Shown here: piece after piece, positions 18,142 to 25,698 of the stretch
Layout: the number at the start of each line of letters is the position of its first letter
Position numbering within the stretch: position 1 is the first letter of the stretch
Assembly (NCBI RefSeq): GCF_003480435.1
Contig: NZ_QUJB01000012.1
Span: forward strand, 23,212 to 87,211
Source: Clostridium sp. AM30-24
GTDB lineage: Bacteria; Bacillota; Clostridia; Lachnospirales; Lachnospiraceae
Length of the DNA: 64,000 nucleotides
Reading direction: 5' to 3'
Notes under the pieces: model-generated
What the model saw: only the letters and a program-made list of their open reading frames with translations
What the model was told of the DNA's origin: nothing
Database searches by the model: none
Position numbers and translations under genes: made by a program

Positions 18142-18462
18142 CTACAACTGGTCATACTTCGCCGACTTCCCCTTCGCCTTATCCACCGGATACTTTCTCT
18201 CGTTCATTCCCATCTTCATATTCACGATCTCATCCGCGTCAAGTCCCAGCTTGTCCAAAAGGTTCTGGGAGTATACGATTACATCCGCCAGCTCCTCTTT
18301 TACGTGCTGCAGGTCATACTTCTCATCGTTCCATTGGAAGCACTCCAGGAGTTCTGCCGCCTCGATGACGATGGATTTCGCAAGGTTCGCGGCAGAATGG
18401 AACTGGTCCCAGTCGCGGTCATCGGTAAATTTGCGGATTCTGTCTATGGTTTCCTGTTTCAT
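18142..18462 (-). CDS. MazG-like nucleotide pyrophosphohydrolase
   Basis: A 106-residue all-alpha NTP pyrophosphatase. The metal-binding motif is split as EAAELLECFQW and EELADVIVYSQNLLDKLGLD, the EXXE-(n)-EXXD pattern of the MazG/dCTPase superfamily. Single-domain members hydrolyse dCTP or aberrant dNTPs to monophosphates. The ATG has GAGGAAA upstream. It is followed after 10 bases by the helicase remnant and then MutT, so the group once formed a small nucleotide/DNA-maintenance operon. Confidence 0.92.
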   Translation of the reverse strand: MKQETIDRIRKFTDDRDWDQFHSAANLAKSIVIEAAELLECFQWNDEKYDLQHVKEELADVIVYSQNLLDKLGLDADEIVNMKMGMNERKYPVDKAKGKSAKYDQL

Positions 18463-18557
18463 AAAAATTTCCTCTTTTCCAGTAAATGATCTTATTTCGG
18501 TTGTGTTCTGACCATGAGCAGATAAGCCGTTCCCATCCTGCTCCTATCTGCCGCTTA

Positions 18558-18899
18558 CTACTTCCATTCCTTCCACACCTCCGGCTGATACCCCAGTGTG
18601 GACTGTCTCCCGTTTCTTACAACCGGCGTCCTGATCACGGACGGATTTTCCAGAATCTTCTCTAACTTATCCTCATCCGCGATATGCTTGATCAGCGCAA
18701 GCGTATCCTTATCTTTTCCATCCCAGTTAACCATATTTTCGATTCCGCCGTTGACCTCTGCAACTGAACGAAACTCGCCTTTGCTCATTCCCTTCTCTTT
18801 CATGTCAATAAACTGGTATTTGATACCGCGCTCTTTAAAAAACCGCTCTGCCTTCTTCGTATCATTGCACTTTTTTGTGCCAAAAATCTGTACGTTCAA
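18558..18899 (-). CDS. ArsC/Spx-family protein
   Basis: A 113-residue thioredoxin-fold protein of the arsenate-reductase-like (ArsC/Spx/YffB) family. It has a single N-terminal Cys in KKCNDTKKAERFF, with Thr in place of the second Cys of a CXXC, and the C-terminal RTPVVRNG segment. Whether it is a glutaredoxin-linked reductase or an Spx-like regulator cannot be decided; the RPP motif of Spx is replaced by RTPVV. The start is TTG at 18897-18899, with AAGGAG upstream; a two-codon ATG-TTT-TGA mini-frame overlaps this start. Confidence 0.88.
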   Translation of the reverse strand: MNVQIFGTKKCNDTKKAERFFKERGIKYQFIDMKEKGMSKGEFRSVAEVNGGIENMVNWDGKDKDTLALIKHIADEDKLEKILENPSVIRTPVVRNGRQSTLGYQPEVWKEWK

Positions 18900-19026
18900 A
18901 ACATTATTACTCCTTTTTATTTGCCATGACTTTTCCTTATTGCATCCATTATAATACTTTTCATACTAAACTTCCATGTAATCGTAGTAAAATAAAACAG
19001 CAATAAAACCGCGGCACAAAATGTCC

Positions 19027-19088
19027 AAAAGAGGCAGGATGCTCTGTCGAAAGGTCGTTCCTTTTCACAGATTCATCCTGCCTCTTTT
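19027..19088. terminator. Terminator hairpin, usable on both strands
   Basis: AAAAGAGGCAGGATG and CATCCTGCCTCTTTT form a 15-bp perfect stem around a 32-base loop. It lies downstream of the M20 amidohydrolase gene on the minus strand and upstream of the ArsC-like gene. Confidence 0.75.
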
Positions 19089-19162
19089 ATAATTTTCTGA
19101 CTTGGATTTTCAGAATTTTTCCAGATATCGATCTATCGTTGATCCCAGTTCAGGCTTCTCCA

Positions 19163-20599
19163 TCAATCCTCCAGCCTCGGCCCAACCTCCTTCGGGATCG
19201 GGCACTCGTAGATGCCGTTTGTCTCCGCCATCCACTCATCATGTGCCTTTTTCAGGATCTCCGGGCTTTCCATGGTCTTTAATGCAGCCAGTGCCATCGC
19301 CTCGCCTACATTCAGCATCGCCTTATGGGCGATCTCCGTATTTCCATGGGCGGTCATCTGCCAGGTGTGGGCGGCGGTGCCGAGAGTTGCGGTGGCAGTT
19401 GTGCACATGGCGGTCGGGATCACATAGCTTGCATCACCAACGTCTGTAGATCCGGCCTGGACCTTACCGTTCCAGACAAGCGGTGCGATTCCGGTATGAA
19501 GCGGATGCGTCTCGATCTCCTCGATATGATTTGCTCCAAACATTCTGCGCATATTGGCACGTTTTGCCTCCATCTCATCCGGAGTTGCTGTTTCATGATA
19601 AAATTTAGAAGCAAGTGCAAAATCTGCCTCGTCATATTTCGGGGCACCGATCTCCTCCATGGACTCATGAAGAACTTCTGAAAGTACATGGTTCGGGATG
19701 TAATCGGAAAGACCTGCATAAAGCTCATAGGTCATCTCCGTTCCAGTCATCTTTGCAGCTCCCTCTGCCACATCGATCACACGCTGGTAGATCTCCTTTA
19801 CCTGCCAGGACTTTGGTGCTCGGATAAAGTAATGGACTCTGCTGTGTCCCTGTACCACGTTCGGAGCAATGCCGCCGACATCACGATATGCGTAATGAAC
19901 TCTTGCTTCAGAAATAATATGCTCACGCAGGTAATTGACACCGACGCTCATAAGCTCTGCCGCATCCAGCGCGGAACGTCCAAGCTCCGGGGCTGCTGCT
20001 GCGTGGGAGGTTACACCCTTAAAGTCGAAGAACACGCTGACATTCGCCAGTGTAGACTCGGACCAGATCGCATTCTTATCGCCCGGATGCCATGTAAAAG
20101 CAGCATCCACACCGTCAAAGACACCTTCTCGTGCCATGATTGCCTTTCCGTCTCCCTTTTCCTCACTCGGGCATCCAAAAAGGATCACAGTTCCCGCTTC
20201 CGGGTGCTCCTCGATATAAGCTTTTACAGCAAGCGCTGCCGCCATGGCACCCGCGCCGAGGAGGTTATGTCCGCATCCATGTCCATCCGGGTTGTCTCCT
20301 GCGGCTTTCTTTCGCATCGTGCAGCCGCCTTCCTGGGACAGCTCCGGCAGGGCGTCATACTCAGCGAGGAAACCGATCACCGGCTTTCCGCTTCCGTATA
20401 CAGCCTTGAACGCCGTCGGCATGCCGCCGACTCCCATCTCCACCTGGAATCCCTCTTTTTTCAGGACTTCCTCGTAGAGCTTCGCGGTCCTGAATTCATG
20501 AAATCCGACCTCTGCGTAACCGAAAATTTTGTCGCTGACATCGACGATCAGGGCTCTTTTATCTGCAACAGCCTTTAAGACAAATTCTTTTTTATCCAT
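19163..20599 (-). CDS. M20 family amidohydrolase (AbgB-like)
   Basis: A 478-residue metallo-amidohydrolase similar to AbgB, the p-aminobenzoyl-glutamate hydrolase subunit. Metal-site motifs are GHGCGHNLLGAGAMA, FGCPSEEKGDGK and AFTWHPGD; the lid domain starts after SVFFDFKGVTSHAA. ATG 20599 (MDKKEFVL) is chosen by family alignment; its ribosome site is weak, and a GTG at 20665 would add 22 residues unlike the family. It is the last gene of an operon with two membrane proteins that probably import its amidated or acylated amino-acid substrate, under a divergent LysR regulator. Confidence 0.9.
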   Translation of the reverse strand: MDKKEFVLKAVADKRALIVDVSDKIFGYAEVGFHEFRTAKLYEEVLKKEGFQVEMGVGGMPTAFKAVYGSGKPVIGFLAEYDALPELSQEGGCTMRKKAAGDNPDGHGCGHNLLGAGAMAAALAVKAYIEEHPEAGTVILFGCPSEEKGDGKAIMAREGVFDGVDAAFTWHPGDKNAIWSESTLANVSVFFDFKGVTSHAAAAPELGRSALDAAELMSVGVNYLREHIISEARVHYAYRDVGGIAPNVVQGHSRVHYFIRAPKSWQVKEIYQRVIDVAEGAAKMTGTEMTYELYAGLSDYIPNHVLSEVLHESMEEIGAPKYDEADFALASKFYHETATPDEMEAKRANMRRMFGANHIEEIETHPLHTGIAPLVWNGKVQAGSTDVGDASYVIPTAMCTTATATLGTAAHTWQMTAHGNTEIAHKAMLNVGEAMALAALKTMESPEILKKAHDEWMAETNGIYECPIPKEVGPRLED

Positions 20600-20705
20600 A
20601 TTGTTTGTCCGAAATTCCGGATCTTCCTTTCCTAAATTTATCAGGAAATTGCGCCTGTGCCGCACGTTTTCATATTTTCCGCCAACCAGGACGCTTATTT
20701 TCCCT

Positions 20706-21380
20706 TTACTCGCTGATTTTTCCCTTTTTATAAAGTGCCAGAGAGTAGATCACCGACAAAATGATCACACCGACCATAATATAGCTCTGGTTTGAGGAGA
20801 ACACCTTGCGGCCGATCACTAAGATTGCGATGATCGGAAGCGCAATCGGAATGATGGCCTGCTTCGGGGCCTTTAAGATGAACGGGAACAACAGGGCACC
20901 CATAAGTGCCGGAACCATGTTCTGGAATGCCGGCTGTAAGAACGCATTGTTGTAGATCGGCTCAAAGAGCGGAGCTAAGAACAGCATTCCCAGGAATACA
21001 ATGGCTGTTGTCACGAATGTGGATGCCGCAACGGCGATGATCGCAACGACATCGGCGCGGTCGCTTCCGGCTGTGTATCCTGCAACTTCCATAGCGTTGA
21101 CCGCCGCCGGGACCTTCATATTGCTGACATTACCGGTAACGCAGGACATGTAGAGCGCGCCGCTTCCGATGATCGGCATGAAGGACAGGTTCTCACAGAT
21201 ACCGCTGATGCTGAATGTCAGTAGAAGCGGGATCGCATTTTTCAGAATTTCCGGAATATTCATGGAAATTCCATTTACTGCGGCAAGTCCGAAAGGAACC
21301 GCCATGAAGCTGATCAAGGCACAGACAACTGTGATTCTTCCGAGTCTGTGGATCTTATTATAAAAGCTGTTTTCTTTCAT
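20706..21380 (-). CDS. Membrane protein, partner of the DUF5058 protein
   Basis: A 224-residue protein with about six or seven hydrophobic segments (for example VCALISFMAVPFGLAAV, ALMGALLFPFILKAP, AIIPIALPIIAILVIG). I do not recognise a named family. It begins 12 bases after the DUF5058 gene with AGGAGG 8 bases upstream of the ATG, and is followed by the M20 amidohydrolase gene. Size, topology and constant pairing suggest that the two proteins form one carrier, perhaps a heteromeric transporter for the hydrolase's substrate. This is inference from context only. Confidence 0.8.
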   Translation of the reverse strand: MKENSFYNKIHRLGRITVVCALISFMAVPFGLAAVNGISMNIPEILKNAIPLLLTFSISGICENLSFMPIIGSGALYMSCVTGNVSNMKVPAAVNAMEVAGYTAGSDRADVVAIIAVAASTFVTTAIVFLGMLFLAPLFEPIYNNAFLQPAFQNMVPALMGALLFPFILKAPKQAIIPIALPIIAILVIGRKVFSSNQSYIMVGVIILSVIYSLALYKKGKISE

Positions 21381-21392
21381 ATCATTTTCCTC

Positions 21393-22106
21393 CTAGATAA
21401 ACAGATTCGCTACACATGCGCCAAGCATTCCAACGATCATGCTGAGCGGGAACGCGAACTCTTTCAGCTTCTTATGGTTCGCCGCAAACTTGTTTACGAA
21501 GATCGATGTGATACCTGCAACCAGGATCGCTGCTACCGCCGGGATATTCGCGATGTTTGTGAAATGCGGAGCTGCCATGGTTCCGTAGAGACCGAGGAAC
21601 ATTGCTGTCGTGATGATCGGAACGAGCTTCGCGTTGCTGTTCTTGATGGACTCGACTTTCTTATCGTACGCCTTTAAGAAGAAAACATTGAAAATATTTC
21701 CGCCAAGAATTCCAATTGTTACAACAAACAAAATAAACACAAAAGTATCAGCCGGGATGTCCGGGACGGTGATGGATTCCAGGCCCAGCGCCTCTGCCGC
21801 CATATTCGCGACCATGGTCTCATATGCTGCGGAACCTACAACGCTTAAGCGGAGCCACGGGAAATAACGGCCCAGGGACGGAACTAAGAGCAGGTAACTC
21901 ACGATGATCGGGAGTGACGGGATAATAGAGAAGATCGCGCTGCTTCGTGCGGCTTCCTTCATTTCCTGGTCTGTCATGTTCAGTTCTTTTCCGCGTTTGA
22001 ATGCCACGATCATAAAGATCACCGGCTGGAGAAGAACGATCAGGATGGTGATTCCACAGAGAATTGCCATCGTCGTACTGTTTGCTAACTGCAGATGCGT
22101 ACTCAT
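21393..22106 (-). CDS. DUF5058 family membrane protein
   Basis: A 237-residue membrane protein of the DUF5058 family, with about six transmembrane stretches (AILCGITILIVLLQPVIFMI at 14-33, FVFILFVVTIGILGG, PAVAAILVAGITSIFV, SMIVGMLGACVANLFI). It is the first gene of the DUF5058 / 224-aa / M20 operon, with AAGGAGG 7 bases before its ATG. DUF5058 proteins are commonly encoded with amidohydrolases and are likely transport components, although no substrate is known. The promoter and a LysR-type palindrome lie upstream at 22211-22277. Confidence 0.85.
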   Translation of the reverse strand: MSTHLQLANSTTMAILCGITILIVLLQPVIFMIVAFKRGKELNMTDQEMKEAARSSAIFSIIPSLPIIVSYLLLVPSLGRYFPWLRLSVVGSAAYETMVANMAAEALGLESITVPDIPADTFVFILFVVTIGILGGNIFNVFFLKAYDKKVESIKNSNAKLVPIITTAMFLGLYGTMAAPHFTNIANIPAVAAILVAGITSIFVNKFAANHKKLKEFAFPLSMIVGMLGACVANLFI

Positions 22107-22210
22107 AGTGATTCCTCCTTATGTATAGCCCGGAATGCAATAGTTACAGATCACTCGCCAGTTTCTATATCTGTTTGGTTTGACATATCCGGTTGATTGG
22201 TATATACTTG

Positions 22211-22238
22211 ATTATACTATTTCTACAGAGTTTTACAA
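22211..22238 (-). promoter_or_regulatory. Promoter of the DUF5058-M20 operon
   Basis: Minus strand -35 TTGTAA (22233-22238), 16-base spacer, -10 TATAAT (22211-22216). The predicted transcript starts near 22204. Confidence 0.65.
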
Positions 22239-22257
22239 ATTCCGCGTTTTCATCACG

Positions 22258-22277
22258 TTATAACTAAAACGTTATAA
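22258..22277. promoter_or_regulatory. Candidate LysR-family operator
   Basis: TTATAAC-N6-GTTATAA, a perfect 7-bp inverted repeat with the T-N11-A core used by LysR regulators. Its centre is about 63 bases upstream of the predicted start of the DUF5058-M20 operon and about 116 bases before the lysR ATG, the classical recognition-site position. Confidence 0.65.
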
Positions 22278-22383
22278 GTCAGTATTTATCCGGGCTGTGT
22301 TATATCCGTGATATTATAGATCATGTTCCCGGATTACATCCACAGGGCGGCTGGCTTTTATTTCAGAAAGGAGACCATCCCCT

Positions 22384-23373
22384 ATGAATCTTCAGAACAT
22401 GGAATACCTCATCGAGATCTCAAACTGCGGTTCCATCTCCGCCGCCGCGAAGCGCCTCTTCGTGACCCAGCCCTATCTCAGCAAGGTCCTCAGGGAGACG
22501 GAAAAAGAGTACGGGCTCACAATCTTTACCCGCGGAAAAAACGGAATTATCCCGACGGAATCCGGACGGCTCTTTCTCGACATGAGCCGGGATCTCATCG
22601 AGCACGCGAAACATTTTAAGACCACCTTTAAGGAACATTCGGAAGCTTACCGCCTGCGGGTCTCCTCCAGCAGCTGTTCCCACTCCAGCGATGCCTTTAT
22701 CCGCATGGTGAACTCTCTTGCGGACACGCCGTTCCGTTTTTTCTACCGGGAAATGACCGGAAATGAAGTCATCGAGGATGTCTACACGAACCGCGCCGAC
22801 ATCGGATTTATCATGTATCCGGCCCACAAAGCAGACAAGATCCAGGAAATTCTCACCTTCCGCCATCTGGAAGCGCGCCCGCTGTTCCAGTCCCCGACAC
22901 AGTTTTTCTGCCGGGTAGGACATCCGATTCTAAAGGAACTGGATAACCTGACACCGGAAAAGCTGTACCAGTACAACTTCGTCCTCTATCCAAGCGAGAG
23001 CACAAAGACCCGGGCCGCGGAGAGCGTTTACAATGACAAGACGCTGCAGCTCATCAACTGGAACAAGATCTCCCAGGTCATCTATGTCAACAGCCGCGCC
23101 CTGCTCCACAACGTGATCCAGCGCTCCGACTATCTCGGAATCGGATTGATCCCGATGCGGGAGCAGGTGGAAAACTATAATATCGTCTCATTCCCGCTTC
23201 CGGACTGGATGCAGCCGGAAGCCGACCGGTACGGCGATTATATCAGTGCCTATATTTTCCAGAAAGGTATCCAGCTGCCGAAGGCCGCTAGGGCGTATAT
23301 CACGTTTCTGGAGCAGTTTTATGGTCCGAATTCGGGGTATGAGGAAGAATGCTCTGAGAACAAAAACCTGTAG
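22384..23373 (+). CDS. LysR family transcriptional regulator
   Basis: A 329-residue LysR-type regulator. The N-terminal winged helix-turn-helix (1-60) contains SISAAAKRLFVTQPYLSKVL; the effector-binding domain starts near residue 90 (RLRVSSSSCSHSSDAFIRMV). It is transcribed divergently from the DUF5058-M20 operon, so it most likely senses a substrate or product of that pathway and controls both directions through the palindrome at 22258-22277. The ATG has GGAG 10 bases upstream. A hairpin at 23579-23628 may terminate it. Confidence 0.93.
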   Translation: MNLQNMEYLIEISNCGSISAAAKRLFVTQPYLSKVLRETEKEYGLTIFTRGKNGIIPTESGRLFLDMSRDLIEHAKHFKTTFKEHSEAYRLRVSSSSCSHSSDAFIRMVNSLADTPFRFFYREMTGNEVIEDVYTNRADIGFIMYPAHKADKIQEILTFRHLEARPLFQSPTQFFCRVGHPILKELDNLTPEKLYQYNFVLYPSESTKTRAAESVYNDKTLQLINWNKISQVIYVNSRALLHNVIQRSDYLGIGLIPMREQVENYNIVSFPLPDWMQPEADRYGDYISAYIFQKGIQLPKAARAYITFLEQFYGPNSGYEEECSENKNL

Positions 23374-23400
23374 AATTGTTTCGTTGAAATCTGCAGGATC

Positions 23401-23540
23401 GCCGTTACTGCACACGGGTAGGAATTTTCTGAACTGAAAATTCCGTACAGTACAGTGGTGGTAGTGGATTTTGCCGATTTGGAATGCGAAGCATCGGCAA
23501 AATCCGTTACTGTTTGCGCAAGGCGTGAACAGTAACGGAT
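23401..23540 (-). repeat. Dispersed intergenic repeat, family 1, copy C
   Basis: Two palindromes: GGAATTTTC/GAAAATTCC (23421-23444) and GGATTTTGCCGAT/ATCGGCAAAATCC (23466-23505), flanked by GTTACTG-type ends. It is nearly identical in inverted orientation to the copy at 53378-53485, with only a handful of differences over about 105 bases. Confidence 0.85.
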
Positions 23541-23578
23541 CGCCCTTTAGGCGAGTTTCTAAAAAATACCCGGAAGCT

Positions 23579-23628
23579 AAAAAGCTCTCAGAAAAACTGC
23601 TTTTGATCTGCAGTCTCTCCGGGAGCTT
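23579..23628 (+). terminator. Probable terminator of lysR
   Basis: AAAAGCTC and GAGCTTTT arms around a 34-base loop that itself contains CTGC/GCAG pairing. It may serve both convergent genes. Confidence 0.45.
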
Positions 23629-23741
23629 TTCTATGTCCGCCCGGACGGCTGTTTTTTACACAGCCAGTCCAGACAATGCTTCATTTCATATCTTTCACAG
23701 CGTTCTGATATCCGCTGCCTTTATCCCCACATCCGGGAATC

Positions 23742-25478
23742 TTACATCATCTTATCCACCATGCCCATCAGCTCATCACCGACGGCTTTGGACTTCGCCT
23801 CAGCATCATCAAGGGAGGTTCCCTTGACGCCATAGTAGAATTTGATCTTCGGCTCAGTTCCGGACGGACGGATGCAGAGCCATGCGCCGTCGTTCATATC
23901 GTAGTAGAGAACATTGGACTCCGGAAGACCTGTCTCCTTTACTTCGCCTGTTGCGACATCTGTGATCGTGTTCTTCTTGTAATCACGGATAGAAGTTACC
24001 TCATAGCCACCAAGCGCCTTCAGCGGGTTCTTGCGGAAGTTCTCCATGATCTCCTGGATCTTCGCAAGTCCCTCAATTCCCTTTAAGCCGATGGATTTTA
24101 CGGTATCTTTGTAGTAGCCGTACTTCTCGTACATGGCAACCATCGCATCCCATAAGGTCATGCCCTTTTCCTTGTAGTAAGCGGCAGCCTCACAGAGGGC
24201 GGCAGTCGCGGAGATCGCGTCCTTATCACGGGCATATGTACCGATCAGGCAGCCGTAGCTCTCCTCCATACCGAACATGTAGGTTCCCTTGCCGGTTGTC
24301 TCTTCTTTTAAGATCTGCTGACCGATATATTTGAATCCTGTCAGGACCTCGACGAGCTTGCAGCCGTAATGTTTTGCAACGGCATCAACCAGGTTTGTGG
24401 TAACGATGGACTTTACGACCTCGCCGTCAGCCGGGATCTTTCCTGCTGCCTGTTTCTGGCTTAACACATAGTCACATAACAGGGAGCCGGACATATTTCC
24501 GGTCAGCGGGATATATTCGCCGGACTTTGTATCTTTTACATAGACGCCGAGACGGTCAGCATCCGGGTCTGTGGCGAGAACGAGGTCCGCGTTCTTTTCT
24601 TTTGCAAGCTTTAATCCGAGTTCAAATGCCTCAGCAGCTTCCGGGTTCGGGTAGCTGACGGTCGGGAAATCGCCGTTCGGAAGCTCCTGCTCCGGAACCA
24701 CATAGACATTCTCAAAGCCGATCTCTTTCATCACGCGGCGGGCCGGGATATTTCCGGTTCCATGAAGCGGAGTGTAAATGATCGTGATGTCTTTCTGCAT
24801 GCGGTTGATCGCTTCCTGGTTAACGACCTGTGCTTTTACCTGGGCGATATATTTGTCATCGATCTCTTTTCCGATAACCTGGAATTTTCCGCTCTTTAAA
24901 GCTTCTTCTTCCGTCGTTGTCTTAACGGTAGAAAGATCTTCGATTGCAAGAACTTCGGCTGTCACACCTTTGTCGTGCGGCGGTGTGAACTGCGCGCCGT
25001 CCTCCCAGTATACTTTATATCCGTTATATTCCGGCGGGTTATGGCTTGCGGTGATGTTGATACCGGCAATGCAGCCTAACTCGCGGACTGCGAAGGACAG
25101 CTCCGGTGTCGGGCGAAGGGATTCAAATTTATACGCCTTAATGCCGTTTGCAGCCAGAGTCATTGCCGCCTCCATGGCAAATTCCGGGGACATATGGCGG
25201 GAATCGAAAGCGATCGCAACGCCCTTGTCGGCTCCACCCTGTTTGATAATATAGTTCGCAAGTCCCTGAGTCGCGCGGCGGACTGTATAGATATTCATAC
25301 GGTTGATTCCGGCACCGATGATCCCGCGGAGTCCCGCAGTACCAAATTCCAGATCCATATAGAAACGTTCCTTGATTTCGTTTTCATCGTTCGCAATTGC
25401 CCGAAGCTCTTCTTTCGTCTTATCGTCAAAGTACGGATTGGCAAGCCATTCCTGGTAGATCTTCATGTAATCCTTCAT
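23742..25478 (-). CDS. Phospho-sugar mutase (alpha-phosphoglucomutase type)
   Basis: A 578-residue alpha-D-phosphohexomutase of the PgcA size class, interconverting glucose-6-phosphate and glucose-1-phosphate (or mannose phosphates). Visible parts are GTAGLRGIIGAGINRMN, the phosphoserine loop NITASHNPPEYNGY near residue 140, the Mg2+ loop ATDPDADRLGV, the sugar loop GMEESYGC and the C-terminal RPSGTEPKIKFYY. ATG 25478 (MKDYMKIYQEWL) is preferred, with GGGGAG 7 bases before it; a start 24 codons earlier is not supported. The gene is monocistronic and divergent from the CoA-transferase gene. Confidence 0.94.
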   Translation of the reverse strand: MKDYMKIYQEWLANPYFDDKTKEELRAIANDENEIKERFYMDLEFGTAGLRGIIGAGINRMNIYTVRRATQGLANYIIKQGGADKGVAIAFDSRHMSPEFAMEAAMTLAANGIKAYKFESLRPTPELSFAVRELGCIAGINITASHNPPEYNGYKVYWEDGAQFTPPHDKGVTAEVLAIEDLSTVKTTTEEEALKSGKFQVIGKEIDDKYIAQVKAQVVNQEAINRMQKDITIIYTPLHGTGNIPARRVMKEIGFENVYVVPEQELPNGDFPTVSYPNPEAAEAFELGLKLAKEKNADLVLATDPDADRLGVYVKDTKSGEYIPLTGNMSGSLLCDYVLSQKQAAGKIPADGEVVKSIVTTNLVDAVAKHYGCKLVEVLTGFKYIGQQILKEETTGKGTYMFGMEESYGCLIGTYARDKDAISATAALCEAAAYYKEKGMTLWDAMVAMYEKYGYYKDTVKSIGLKGIEGLAKIQEIMENFRKNPLKALGGYEVTSIRDYKKNTITDVATGEVKETGLPESNVLYYDMNDGAWLCIRPSGTEPKIKFYYGVKGTSLDDAEAKSKAVGDELMGMVDKMM

Positions 25479-25610
25479 GTTTTGACTCCCCTCATGCATT
25501 ATTTTCCGGGGCGGAAAATATAATTCCAGCCACCTGTAAGATAGGTTCATTATATTACATTTCTAATGAAAAATAAAGTTATTTCCATATCCCGTTTCCT
25601 GATAATCTTC

Positions 25611-25639
25611 TTGTTTTAACCTCAAAAACCTTTTATAAT
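25611..25639 (+). promoter_or_regulatory. Promoter of the CoA-transferase gene
   Basis: -35 TTGTTT (25611-25616), 17-base spacer, -10 TATAAT (25634-25639), about 60 bases before the ATG at 25699. Confidence 0.65.
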
Positions 25640-25698
25640 GAACCTGTGTGGTGCAATTCATATTTCGTAAAAAAATATTATAATGAGTGAGGATTTAT

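Larger units (their letters stand above)
23374..23741. other. Convergent intergenic region between lysR and the phosphosugar mutase gene
   Basis: Holds repeat family 1 copy C (23401-23540) and a terminator-like hairpin (23579-23628). No gene was seen. Confidence 0.7.

Noticed and set aside
19688..20578. 296-codon plus-strand frame opposite the M20 amidohydrolase gene
   Set aside because: The amidohydrolase frame carries all metal-binding motifs; the opposite frame is Cys/His/Arg-rich shadow sequence.
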